Shown: one piece after another, positions 19,415 through 27,767 of the stretch | How the letters are laid out: the number at the start of each line of letters is the position of its first letter | Numbering within the stretch: the first letter of the stretch is position 1 | Assembly: GCA_030431055.1 (NCBI GenBank) | Contig: JAUIJA010000006.1 | Span: forward strand, 1 to 64,000 | Length of the DNA stretch: 64,000 nt | Reading direction: 5' to 3' | DNA from: Bacteroidia bacterium | GTDB taxonomy: Bacteria; Bacteroidota; Bacteroidia; Flavobacteriales; Flavobacteriaceae | The notes under the pieces: model-generated | Told to the model about the DNA's origin: nothing | Database searches by the model: none | What the model saw: the letters and a program-made list of their open reading frames with translations, nothing else | Made by a program: the position numbers and the translations under genes

Positions 19415-19472
19415 TTTTAATGTTACTTCAGATTTTAGTTTTTAAATCTTTTTTTAACATTAAAACAATTTT

Positions 19473-21713
19473 ATGCAATTTAAAATAGCTTATTGGCTGC
19501 TGCTTTTTACTTCAATTGTTTCGGCTCAAGTTGAAATTAAAGGAAAAGTTGTAGACGAAAACAATCAACCCATTTTGGGAGCCAATGTGTATTGGCAAAA
19601 TACTTCTACAGGAACAACAACAGATATCGACGGAAATTTTTCTATCGTAAAATCTGATGAAACAAGCGTTTTACTAACAAGTTATATTGGTTTTCAAACA
19701 CAATCAACAGCGATTGAAAACAATGACTTTTTAACCATAACTTTAAAAGAAGTTACTACTTTAAAAGAAGTTACGGTTTCTAAAACGAAAAAAAGCACAG
19801 AACATTCTCATTTTGCAGTTACAAATGTGCAAACAATGGGACAAAAGGAACTTTTAAAGGCGGCTTGTTGTAATCTGTCGGAAAGTTTTAGTACAAATCC
19901 TTCAATTGATGTTAACTTTTCTGATGCTGTAACAGGTAATAAACAAATTAAAATGTTAGGCTTAACAAGTCCGTATATTTTAATTGCAGAAGAAAATATT
20001 CCATCAGTTCGCGGAGCTTCTCAAGCTTACGGATTATCATATATTCCAGGAACTTGGGTGGAAAGTATTCAGATTACAAAAGGCGCGGGAAGCGTTATTA
20101 ACGGATACGAAAGTATTTCGGGACAAATTAATTATGAAATCTTAAAACCAATAAATGACATTCCATTTTTCTTAAATGCTTATGGCTCAATGGATGGTCG
20201 TTTTGAGTTGAATACTCATTTTAATCAAAAATATTCAGATAAGTTAAGTTCGACTTTATTTATTCATGGAAATACGCGTCAAATTAAAAACGATATGAAT
20301 AATGATGGTTTTTTAGATAACCCAATAGGAAAACAAATCAACATTTTAAATCGTTGGCAATACACTGATGCTGAAAAAGGTTGGGTGAGTTTCTTAAACC
20401 TTCGTTATTTAAGAGATGATAAAACTTCTGGACAAGTGGATTTTAATCCAGATGTTGATAAATTTACAACGAATCATTGGGGAAGCGAAATTAATACAGA
20501 ACGAATAGAAGTGTCTAATAAAACAGGTTATGTTTTTCCAGATGAACCGTATAAAAGTTTTGGTTTTCAAAACTCATTTCAATCGCACAAGCAAGATTCT
20601 TATTTTGGGTTTAACCAATATAATATTCATCAAAAAAGTTATTATTCAAATTTAATTTATAATTCCATTATTAGTAATACAAAAAACAAATTTTCTACAG
20701 GAATTAATTTTACGTATGATGCTTATGATGAATTTGTTGCGGTGAATTTTACTAAAGATTTTTCACGTATTGATAATTCAGTTGGAGCATTTTTTGAGTA
20801 TACTTTTGATAATTTAGATAATTTTAGTTTAGTTGCTGGAGCGCGAGTTGACAATCATAATCGATTAGGAACTTTTATTACGCCACGTTTGCATTTAAGA
20901 TACAATCCTTGGGAAGGTGCCGTTTTGCGTTCGTCGATTGGTAGAGGAAAACGAGCAGCTAATATCTTTGCCGAAAACCAACAATTATTTGCTTCATCTA
21001 GAGATTTTTCAATCATAAATAATAATGGAAATTTATACGGATTAAATCCAGAAATTGCTTGGAATTACGGATTGAGTTTTATTCAATCGTTCAAACTATT
21101 TGGAGCTGAATCTGAAATTGTCTTAGATTATTATCGAACTGATTTTGAAAATCAAGTAATTGTAGATTTAGATGTGAGTCCACAACAAGTTGTTTTTCAT
21201 GATTTAGACGGAAATAGTTTTGCAAATTCTTTTCAAGCAGAATTCAGTATTGAACCTTTTAAACATTTCAATTTGAAATCGGCTTATAAGTATTACGATG
21301 TAAAAACCGATTATTTAACGGGGAAATTAGAACGTCCGTTACAAGCGAAACATCGTTTCTTTGCAAATGCTTCATTTGAAACTCATATCAAAGAAAAAGG
21401 TCAACAATGGAAATTTGATTTTACGTACAATTGGTTAGGTGAACAACGCTTTCCTACTACGCAAGCAAATCCAATTCAATATCAATTACCAGAATACACA
21501 CCATCTTTTGCTGTTATGAACGCACAAGTTACGCGAACATTTTCAAGTGTTTTTGAAGTGTATATTGGTGGAGAAAATATTGGGAATTATAAACAAGATA
21601 ATGCAATTGTAAGCGCAAATAATCCTTTCGGTACATATTTTGATAGTAGTATGATATATGGTCCAGTATTCGGACAAATGTATTACGCAGGTTTACGATT
21701 TAAGATTAAATAA
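19473..21713 (+). CDS. TonB-dependent outer membrane receptor, probably for a metal
   Basis: 746 residues. A signal peptide (to about residue 18) is followed by a carboxypeptidase-regulatory-like beta domain (about 20-95; GKVVDENNQPILGANVYW), a plug domain (about 115-225, including ACCNLSESFSTNPSIDV and GAGSVINGYESISGQINYE) and a 22-strand-type barrel ending in an aromatic/charged strand, GLRFKIK. It imports a ligand using TonB energy. The preceding Cys-rich protein and following HMA-domain protein suggest copper or zinc; the substrate is inferred from context only. Confidence 0.9.
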   Translation: MQFKIAYWLLLFTSIVSAQVEIKGKVVDENNQPILGANVYWQNTSTGTTTDIDGNFSIVKSDETSVLLTSYIGFQTQSTAIENNDFLTITLKEVTTLKEVTVSKTKKSTEHSHFAVTNVQTMGQKELLKAACCNLSESFSTNPSIDVNFSDAVTGNKQIKMLGLTSPYILIAEENIPSVRGASQAYGLSYIPGTWVESIQITKGAGSVINGYESISGQINYEILKPINDIPFFLNAYGSMDGRFELNTHFNQKYSDKLSSTLFIHGNTRQIKNDMNNDGFLDNPIGKQINILNRWQYTDAEKGWVSFLNLRYLRDDKTSGQVDFNPDVDKFTTNHWGSEINTERIEVSNKTGYVFPDEPYKSFGFQNSFQSHKQDSYFGFNQYNIHQKSYYSNLIYNSIISNTKNKFSTGINFTYDAYDEFVAVNFTKDFSRIDNSVGAFFEYTFDNLDNFSLVAGARVDNHNRLGTFITPRLHLRYNPWEGAVLRSSIGRGKRAANIFAENQQLFASSRDFSIINNNGNLYGLNPEIAWNYGLSFIQSFKLFGAESEIVLDYYRTDFENQVIVDLDVSPQQVVFHDLDGNSFANSFQAEFSIEPFKHFNLKSAYKYYDVKTDYLTGKLERPLQAKHRFFANASFETHIKEKGQQWKFDFTYNWLGEQRFPTTQANPIQYQLPEYTPSFAVMNAQVTRTFSSVFEVYIGGENIGNYKQDNAIVSANNPFGTYFDSSMIYGPVFGQMYYAGLRFKIK

Positions 21714-21737
21714 TTGATAACTAATAAAAATAGAATA

Positions 21738-22124
21738 ATGAAATCAACGATTCACGAACACCAAAAAAACAATTTTAATTCTGTGAGTAAAAAAATAGTT
21801 TTAATTTTAGTAATGATGATTTCTTTTGTAGGATTAGCACAAGAGAAAAAAAGTAAGAATAAAAAAGTTGAATTTAAAGTAAATGGAAATTGCGAAATGT
21901 GTGAAAAACGCATTGAAAAAGCGGCCTTTTCAGTTAAAGGAGTTAAAAGTGCCGACTGGCATGTAGACCATCACGACATTCATTTAATTATAGATGAAAG
22001 AAAATGTTCTGTGGAAGATGTGAAAAAAGCAATAGCAAAAGTAGGTCACGATACAGAAGATTTTAAAGCAACAGACGAAGATTATAATAATCTTCACGGT
22101 TGTTGTAAATATGAAAGGTTATAA
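21738..22124 (+). CDS. Periplasmic heavy-metal-associated (HMA) domain protein
   Basis: 128 residues: a polar N-terminus, a hydrophobic export segment (about 20-35, ending GLAQ), then an HMA fold with the metal motif GNCEMCEKRIEKA and the segment VEDVKKAIAKVGHDTEDF. The C-terminus has a further CC pair (GCCKYERL). HMA domains bind Cu(I) or other soft metals through CxxC. It is the last gene of the Cys-rich/TonB/HMA unit and is followed by a perfect-palindrome terminator. A TTG at 21714 is in frame, but ATG at 21738 is preferred. Confidence 0.85.
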   Translation: MKSTIHEHQKNNFNSVSKKIVLILVMMISFVGLAQEKKSKNKKVEFKVNGNCEMCEKRIEKAAFSVKGVKSADWHVDHHDIHLIIDERKCSVEDVKKAIAKVGHDTEDFKATDEDYNNLHGCCKYERL

Positions 22125-22128
22125 AAAT

Positions 22129-22158
22129 AAAAACTCCAACAATTGTTGGAGTTTTTTT
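22129..22158 (+). terminator. Terminator of the metal locus
   Basis: AAACTCCAACAA/TTGTTGGAGTTT forms an uninterrupted palindrome followed by T residues, 6 nt after the HMA gene stop. Confidence 0.8.
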
Positions 22159-22174
22159 ATGCACAGAAAAGTTT

Positions 22175-22182
22175 TACCTTTG
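22175..22182 (+). promoter_or_regulatory. Promoter -7 element of the TPR gene
   Basis: TACCTTTG ends 6 nt before the ATG at 22189, which predicts a leaderless or nearly leaderless transcript. Confidence 0.55.
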
Positions 22183-22188
22183 AAATCT

Positions 22189-22872
22189 ATGCGAAAGATA
22201 ATTTTCTTATTATTTGTTTCATTACAAATGTTTTCCCAATCCAACTTCGATTTAGGAAAGCAATATTTCGTAGAAAAAAAATGGGAATTAGCGCAAAGTA
22301 ATTTTGAAAAAGTGTTGGTTCAAAATCCGAATAATTACCAAGCAATTGAATATTTAGGCGATATTTTTGGTCACCAAAAAAAATGGGATTTAGCCATTGA
22401 AAAATACAAAAGACTTCGCGATCAATTTCCCAAAAATGCAAATTATTGGTACAAGTTCGGCGGAGCATTAGGAATGAAGGCTAAAAAAAGTAATAAATTT
22501 AAAGCTTTAGGAATGATAGATGATGTTGAAGAAGCATTTCTCAAAGCTGCTGAACTCGACAAAAACCACATCGATACGCGTTGGGCTTTGGTAATGTTAT
22601 ATATTGAATTGCCTGCAATTATTGGCGGAAGCGAAAAAAAAGCACAAAAATATGCCGCCGAATTGTTGAATCTCTCTAAAGTAGATGGTTATTTGGCAAA
22701 AGGCTATATCGATGTATATTTTAAACGCTATCAAAGTGCTGAAAAAAATTATACTTTGGCACACAAAATTGGCAATTCAAAAACTACGTTTGAAAAGTTA
22801 TATGACTTATATTTGAACAAGCTTAAGAATACCGAAAAAGCCCAACAATTAAAAAATAATTTTGAATTATGA
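22189..22872 (+). CDS. Secreted tetratricopeptide-repeat protein
   Basis: 228 residues with a signal peptide (RKIIFLLFVSLQMFSQ) and several TPR-like helical repeats: FDLGKQYFVEKKWELAQSNF, YQAIEYLGDIFGHQKKWDLA, AFLKAAELDKNHIDTRWALV and YFKRYQSAEKNYTLAHKIG. TPRs bind proteins, but no catalytic domain or specific partner is visible. The frame is open upstream to 22111, but that overlaps the terminator and promoter, so the ATG before the signal peptide is chosen. Confidence 0.82.
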   Translation: MRKIIFLLFVSLQMFSQSNFDLGKQYFVEKKWELAQSNFEKVLVQNPNNYQAIEYLGDIFGHQKKWDLAIEKYKRLRDQFPKNANYWYKFGGALGMKAKKSNKFKALGMIDDVEEAFLKAAELDKNHIDTRWALVMLYIELPAIIGGSEKKAQKYAAELLNLSKVDGYLAKGYIDVYFKRYQSAEKNYTLAHKIGNSKTTFEKLYDLYLNKLKNTEKAQQLKNNFEL

Positions 22873-22895
22873 GTTATAAATTATGAGTTGAAAAA

Positions 22896-22923
22896 CTCCT
22901 AACTCCTAATTCCTAATTCCTAA
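22896..22923. repeat. Four tandem heptamers before mpl
   Basis: Two CTCCTAA units are followed by two TTCCTAA units without gaps, ending 6 nt before the mpl start codon. An AATTATGAGTT-type repeat occurs just before it at about 22865-22890. Confidence 0.8.
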
Positions 22924-22929
22924 CTAAAA

Positions 22930-24285
22930 ATGAGAGTACACTTCATAGCCATTGGCGGAGCAGCCATGCACAACTTAGCCTTAGCCTTACACGAAAAAGG
23001 ATATCAAGTAACCGGAAGCGATGATGCTATTTTTGAACCGTCAAAATCGCGTTTAGATAAAAAAGGTTTGTTGCCAAATGAATTAGGTTGGATTCCAGAA
23101 AGAATTACTACCGATTTAGATGCGGTAATTTTAGGGATGCACGCTAAAAAAGACAATGCCGAATTGTTACGCGCTCAAGAACTTGGAGTGAAAATTTATT
23201 CGTATCCTGAATTTTTATACGAACAATCCAAAGATAAAACGCGAGTTGTTATTGGTGGTTCGCACGGAAAAACAACAATTACTTCTATGATTTTACACGT
23301 GATGAATTATCATGATGTTAAGGTCGATTATATGGTTGGTGCGCAATTAGAAGGTTTTGATACGATGGTACATCTAACTGAAGAAAATGAATTTATCGTT
23401 TTAGAAGGTGATGAATATTTAACATCGCCAATTGATTTACGACCGAAGTTTCATTTGTACCAACCTAATATTGCGTTACTTTCAGGAATTGCATGGGACC
23501 ATATCAATGTGTTTCCAACTTTCGAAAATTATGTAGACCAATTCCGAATTTTTACCAATTTGATAACCAAAGGTGGAATTTTGGTTTACAACGAAGAAGA
23601 TTCAACGGTGAAACAAGTTTCAGAAGAATGTGAAAACCAAATTCGTAAAATTGCTTACCAAACACCAGAATATTCAGTTGAAAACGGAACTACTTTATTG
23701 GAAACTCCTGATGGTGCGATGCCAATTGAAGTTTTTGGAGCACACAATTTGAATAATTTAGCTGGAGCCAAATGGATTTGCCAATGCATGGGTGTTGACG
23801 AAGCCGAATTCTACGAAGCGATTGCTACGTTTAAAGGAGCAAGCAAACGTTTAGAGAAAATCGCTGAAAGTTCTAATAAAGTGGCATATAAAGATTTTGC
23901 GCATTCGCCAAGTAAAGTTTCGGCGACGACAAAAGCGGTAAAAAATCAATATCCCGATAGAAAATTAGTGGCTTGTTTAGAACTACATACGTATAGTAGT
24001 TTAAATGCCGAATTCTTAAAAGAATACCAAGGCGCTTTAGATGCGGCCGATGTTGCGGTGGTTTTCTATTCGCCCGATGCGGTTAAAATTAAACAATTAG
24101 AAGAAGTAACGTACGACCAAATTGCGAATTCTTTCGAGCGCAACGACTTAATTATTTATACCAATCCAACCGAATTTAAAGATTTCTTATTCAAACAAAA
24201 TTTAGATAATTCTGCGTTACTGTTGATGAGTTCGGGTAATTACGGCGGATTGAATTTTGATGAAGTAAAGGAGTTGATACGTTAA
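22930..24285 (+). CDS. mpl: Mpl-type murein peptide ligase
   Basis: 451-residue Mur ligase. The N-terminal FIAIGGAAMHNLA and ATP loop GSHGKTT (110-116), VLEGDEYLTSPIDLRPKF, and the C-terminal FAHSPSKV and CLELHTYSSLN blocks fit Mpl, which joins the recycled tripeptide L-Ala-D-Glu-mDAP to UDP-MurNAc. It differs from the MurC at 5.4 kb in these blocks. It stands alone, away from the mur operon, and is followed by a terminator. Database entries for this group sometimes say MurC; the Mpl reading is favoured. Confidence 0.88.
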   Translation: MRVHFIAIGGAAMHNLALALHEKGYQVTGSDDAIFEPSKSRLDKKGLLPNELGWIPERITTDLDAVILGMHAKKDNAELLRAQELGVKIYSYPEFLYEQSKDKTRVVIGGSHGKTTITSMILHVMNYHDVKVDYMVGAQLEGFDTMVHLTEENEFIVLEGDEYLTSPIDLRPKFHLYQPNIALLSGIAWDHINVFPTFENYVDQFRIFTNLITKGGILVYNEEDSTVKQVSEECENQIRKIAYQTPEYSVENGTTLLETPDGAMPIEVFGAHNLNNLAGAKWICQCMGVDEAEFYEAIATFKGASKRLEKIAESSNKVAYKDFAHSPSKVSATTKAVKNQYPDRKLVACLELHTYSSLNAEFLKEYQGALDAADVAVVFYSPDAVKIKQLEEVTYDQIANSFERNDLIIYTNPTEFKDFLFKQNLDNSALLLMSSGNYGGLNFDEVKELIR

Positions 24286-24314
24286 TGTGTTGATTTGAAA
24301 ATTTGATAATGAAT

Positions 24315-24344
24315 AAAAAAATCCGAAGAAATTCGGATTTTTTT
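24315..24344 (+). terminator. Terminator after mpl
   Basis: ATCCGAA/TTCGGAT with GAAA loop, flanked by A and T runs, about 30 nt after mpl. Confidence 0.8.
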
Positions 24345-24393
24345 ATTTGTCACAAGATTAATTGTACTAAGAAAAAGTCTTTGTCTAATTCTA

Positions 24394-24972
24394 TTATAAA
24401 TTTCTAAATTGATTTTTTATAGTTTTTATATCTTCAAGTAATTCTTTGGCAAAATCTACACCTTTATCCTTTAAATAATGAATTTTGAAATAACTATATT
24501 CATTGTTACTATCAAATGGATATTTTAAGATAATGTAGTATTTGGAAGGAGTTAAATTATTTTCTTTATAAAATATTGATAATAAGTTGTTTGATTCATT
24601 ATTTGAGAGTTTACAATATTTAATAAGAATTTCTTTTAATTTTTCAGCTTTTTCTAAATGTAATATAGCTTTATTACACAAAGATTCCAATGAATGATTT
24701 GTTTTGAATTCTTCATTATTCAATGCAAGTATACCTTTAAGGACCAATTCAATTGCATGATAAAAATTAAAAAGCAAGGGCTCAATTATTCTAAAATCAC
24801 TCCATTTTGCTTTTTCAATATATAGGTTATATGATTCTTCTTCTGTTATGTTTTCATCAAAATCAGTCCATATAGAATGTTTGTTTTTGGAATTAATTAA
24901 TTCAAATAAACAATTTTCAGTTAATTGAAAGTATTTATGTGAAAAGGCAATTAATGGAGATTTTACAATCAT
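24394..24972 (-). CDS. Unknown protein, possible HEPN-like domain
   Basis: 192 residues, mostly helical and Lys/Glu/Asn rich, with no signal peptide. The central part FNFYHAIELVLKGILALNN followed by HSLESLCNKA looks like the helix pair of HEPN-type proteins (conserved E...LKG...H.L..L), found in toxin-antitoxin and RNA-cleaving systems. However no RxxxxH active-site motif is obvious and there is no nucleotidyltransferase neighbour. It stands alone between mpl and radC, and its AT content appears higher than theirs. The TTG at 24999 overlaps the promoter, so ATG at 24972 is chosen. Confidence 0.65.
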   Translation of the reverse strand: MIVKSPLIAFSHKYFQLTENCLFELINSKNKHSIWTDFDENITEEESYNLYIEKAKWSDFRIIEPLLFNFYHAIELVLKGILALNNEEFKTNHSLESLCNKAILHLEKAEKLKEILIKYCKLSNNESNNLLSIFYKENNLTPSKYYIILKYPFDSNNEYSYFKIHYLKDKGVDFAKELLEDIKTIKNQFRNL

Positions 24973-24996
24973 TTTAATTAATAATGTTACTTTAAA

Positions 24997-25004
24997 CAAA
25001 TATA
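24997..25004 (-). promoter_or_regulatory. Promoter -7 element of the HEPN-like gene
   Basis: Minus strand TATATTTG with a TTG 16 nt upstream; 24 nt to the ATG at 24972. Confidence 0.55.
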
Positions 25005-25045
25005 ACTTTTTTCCACTTTACAATTTTCAAATCAACAAAAATTTC

Positions 25046-25053
25046 TATTTTTG
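25046..25053 (+). promoter_or_regulatory. Promoter -7 element of radC
   Basis: TATTTTTG, 27 nt before the radC ATG, divergent from the promoter at 24997-25004. Confidence 0.55.
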
Positions 25054-25080
25054 TTTCTATAAACGCCAAATAAAAATTTT

Positions 25081-25764
25081 ATGTACACGCCAATTAATCA
25101 GTGGGCCGAAGACGATCGCCCGCGCGAAAAATTTCTACTTAAAGGAAAATCTTCCTTATCCGATTCTGAACTTTTAGCTATTCTCATAGGTTCGGGTTCT
25201 CGTAATGAGAGCGCTGTGCAGTTGTGTCAACGCATTTTAGCGAGTTCGCAAAACAATCTCAATCTTCTCGGAAAGTTATCCATTCAACAATTGATGAATT
25301 TCAAAGGTATTGGTGAAGCCAAAGCTATTTCTATTGCAGCCGCTTTAGAATTAGGACGAAGAAGACGAGAAGAAGAAGTTATTGAACTCAAAAAAATTAC
25401 GTCGAGTAAAGCGGTTTTCGACATCATGCAACCTTTGATTGGTGAATTGCCTCACGAGGAATTTTGGGTGTTGTTTCTCAATAATTCCAATAAAGTCATT
25501 TACAAAACACAAATCAGTAAAGGCGGAATTACAGGAACGGTTGTCGATATCCGGATTGTGTTTAAACTTGCTTTAGAGCACAATGCAACGTCAATTATTT
25601 TGTCGCACAATCATCCATCTGGAAAGTTACAAGCTAGCGAAGCAGATATTCAAATTACCAAGAAAATTAAAGAAGCAGGCAAGAATTTAGATATTCAAGT
25701 TTTAGATCATGTTATCATAACTGAAAAGAGTTATTATAGTTTTGTTGATGAAGGAATTTTTTAG
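25081..25764 (+). CDS. radC: RadC-family JAB/MPN domain protein
   Basis: 227 residues. A helix-hairpin-helix-like N-terminal part (SDSELLAILIGSG, LMNFKGIGEAKA) is followed by a metalloprotease-like JAB/MPN domain with SHNHPSGKLQAS at 175-186 and Asp189 completing the zinc site. The name RadC is historical; a repair role is not established, and the JAB fold suggests a hydrolase. It has its own promoter. The palindrome at 25808 may end its transcript. Confidence 0.92.
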   Translation: MYTPINQWAEDDRPREKFLLKGKSSLSDSELLAILIGSGSRNESAVQLCQRILASSQNNLNLLGKLSIQQLMNFKGIGEAKAISIAAALELGRRRREEEVIELKKITSSKAVFDIMQPLIGELPHEEFWVLFLNNSNKVIYKTQISKGGITGTVVDIRIVFKLALEHNATSIILSHNHPSGKLQASEADIQITKKIKEAGKNLDIQVLDHVIITEKSYYSFVDEGIF

Positions 25765-25807
25765 AAAAGATTAAGAAAATCTTTCTTTCTAAATATGTAT
25801 CTTGCAA

Positions 25808-25841
25808 GCTGTTTGTTCTCGACTTCGCTCGAACGGACAGC
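25808..25841. repeat. Dispersed-type palindrome with TCGACTTCGCTCGA core
   Basis: GCTGTTTGTTC (25808-25818) pairs with GAACGGACAGC (25831-25841), two pairs being G-U in RNA, around the loop TCGACTTCGCTC. I recall similar TCGACTTCGCTCGA palindromes as a scattered intergenic repeat in Flavobacteriia genomes. It is followed by inverted ATTCATAATT copies (25842-25873). No T-run follows, so it is not a standard terminator. Confidence 0.65.
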
Positions 25842-25878
25842 ATTCATAATTAAAAACTCATAATTCATAATTAAGAGA

Positions 25879-26508
25879 ATGATTAGCACATCAGGAATTA
25901 CGTTTTCCTATTCTAAAGATCAATTGTTTCATATGCCCGATTTGTATTGTGAAGCAGGAAGCACCATTTTAATTACTGGTGATTCAGGAAAAGGAAAAAC
26001 AACATATCTACATATTTTAGCAGGTTTGTTAAAGCCAAATGAAGGAGAAATTTTAATTGATAAAGTTAATATGGTTACTTTATCAGAATCGAAAAGTGAT
26101 AAATTTCGTGGAAAGAACATTGGTTTAGTTTTGCAAAAATCACATTTCGTAGCTTCGCTAACGGTTTTAGAAAATTTAGAAATGGCGAGTTGGTTAGCAA
26201 CAGGAAAGAAGAATGCAACAAGAGCAAAAGAATTGCTAACAAAATTAGATATTGCTAATCAAGCCAATAAATTACCTAGTCAATTAAGTATTGGCCAACA
26301 ACAACGCGTATCAATTGCTCGTGCTTTAATGAATGATCCAAAAGTGTTGTTAGCCGATGAACCTACATCGAGTTTAGATGATAAAAATGCCGAAAAAGTA
26401 ATTCAGTTATTGACAGATTTATCTAAAGAGTACAAAGCTGCTTTGGTAATTGTTACGCACGATGCTAGAATTAAAGAGAAGTTTACTAACAAAATAACAA
26501 TGGTATAA
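25879..26508 (+). CDS. ABC transporter ATP-binding protein (LolD/MacB type)
   Basis: 209-residue ATPase with Walker A GDSGKGKTT (34-42), the signature LSIGQQQRVSIARAL (from about residue 136) and Walker B VLLADEPTSSLD (from about 156), followed by the switch His in VTHD. It resembles the LolD/MacB/FtsE group, which works with FtsX-fold permeases such as the next gene. The two genes overlap by one base (TAATG). With the His-rich permease and the Cys-containing third protein it forms a probable metal-related transport unit. Confidence 0.9.
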   Translation: MISTSGITFSYSKDQLFHMPDLYCEAGSTILITGDSGKGKTTYLHILAGLLKPNEGEILIDKVNMVTLSESKSDKFRGKNIGLVLQKSHFVASLTVLENLEMASWLATGKKNATRAKELLTKLDIANQANKLPSQLSIGQQQRVSIARALMNDPKVLLADEPTSSLDDKNAEKVIQLLTDLSKEYKAALVIVTHDARIKEKFTNKITMV

Positions 26509-27767
26509 TGATTACAAAATTAGCTTGGCGAAATATTTGGTTCAAACCGTTGAATACTATTTTGAGTATTATTTTGTTGACTTCAAGTGTGGCAATTATT
26601 ACGGTTTTAATTCTTTTAGAAAAACAATTCGAAGAAAAGTTTACCAATAATTTAGATGGAATAGATTTAGTGATGGGCGCGCAAGGAAGTCCTTTGCAAT
26701 TAATATTATCGTCTATTTATCAAGTAGATGCTCCAACAGGAAATATCAGTTTAGATTCTGCGAAAGTTTGGATGCAAAACCCAATGGTTGAAAAAGCCAT
26801 TCCATTAGCATTTGGTGATAACTACAAAGGCTTTAAAATTTTAGGAACGACTCAAGATTATTTATCTCATTTCAATGCAAAACTTTCAGAAGGAAAAACA
26901 TTTAATAAAAACTTTGAAGTAGTTATTGGAAGTGAAATTGCTCAAAAATTAACATTAAATGTTGGAGATGAATTTTTCGGTTCACATGGTGATTCTGCCG
27001 AAGGCGAAGTACACGATCATTACGCATATAAAGTAGTTGGAATTGCTGAGCCAACGGGTAAAGTGGTTGATAATTTAATTTTGTGTAATATTCCGAGTGT
27101 TTGGCAAATTCATCATCAAGGGCATGAAAATCCTGAACATGGAGAAGAAGGTCACGTTCACGAAGAAGGCGACGAACACGAACATCATGAAGTAGCTGAT
27201 TTAACAATCGACGAACCAGGAATGGAAATTACTTCAGTTTTATTACAAATGCGTAACCCAATGGCAAAACTAACTTGGCAACGTATTATTCCACAAAATA
27301 CAAAAATGCAAGCTGCTTCACCAGCAATCGAAATTAATAGGTTGTTTACTTTATTTGGAGTTGGAATCGATGCACTTCGTTATTTAGCTTACGGGATTAT
27401 GTTAATTTCTGGAATTTCTATTTTTATTGCCTTGTTCAATACTTTGAAAGAACGTAAAAATGAATTTGCACTAATGCGAGTAAATGGAGCAGGAAGATTA
27501 CAATTATTAAAACTTGTTTTAATAGAAAGTTTGCTTTTGTGTTTCGTTGGTTTTATTTTTGGTACGATTTTGGGAAGAATAGCATTGGTTTTCATTTCAA
27601 AATCATCGGAAGCCGACTTTAAACTGAGTTTTAATCCGTACGAGTTTATTTGGAACAAAGAAGGCTGGTTGCTTGCACTTACTTTAGTTGTAGGAATAGT
27701 TGCAGCGTTAATTCCGGCCATAAAAGCATATTCATTAAATATTTCAAAAACATTAGCAAATGCGTAA
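26508..27767 (+). CDS. ABC transporter permease with periplasmic His-rich segment
   Basis: 419 residues in the FtsX/MacB permease layout: one N-terminal membrane segment (about 15-37), a large extracytoplasmic domain, and three C-terminal membrane segments (from about 290, 335 and 385). Residues 202-228 contain nine histidines plus many Glu/Asp (HHQGHENPEHGEEGHVHE and onward), a likely metal-binding loop. It starts inside the ATPase stop codon and overlaps the next gene by 8 nt. The transported species is not known; zinc or copper is suggested by the His-rich loop. Confidence 0.88.
   Translation: MITKLAWRNIWFKPLNTILSIILLTSSVAIITVLILLEKQFEEKFTNNLDGIDLVMGAQGSPLQLILSSIYQVDAPTGNISLDSAKVWMQNPMVEKAIPLAFGDNYKGFKILGTTQDYLSHFNAKLSEGKTFNKNFEVVIGSEIAQKLTLNVGDEFFGSHGDSAEGEVHDHYAYKVVGIAEPTGKVVDNLILCNIPSVWQIHHQGHENPEHGEEGHVHEEGDEHEHHEVADLTIDEPGMEITSVLLQMRNPMAKLTWQRIIPQNTKMQAASPAIEINRLFTLFGVGIDALRYLAYGIMLISGISIFIALFNTLKERKNEFALMRVNGAGRLQLLKLVLIESLLLCFVGFIFGTILGRIALVFISKSSEADFKLSFNPYEFIWNKEGWLLALTLVVGIVAALIPAIKAYSLNISKTLANA

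Noticed and set aside
22111..22188. Longer N-terminus for the TPR protein
   Set aside because: It would cover the HMA terminator and the promoter and would bury the signal peptide inside the protein.
22896..22923. CRISPR-like array
   Set aside because: The heptamers are contiguous and far too short, without spacers; no Cas genes are present.
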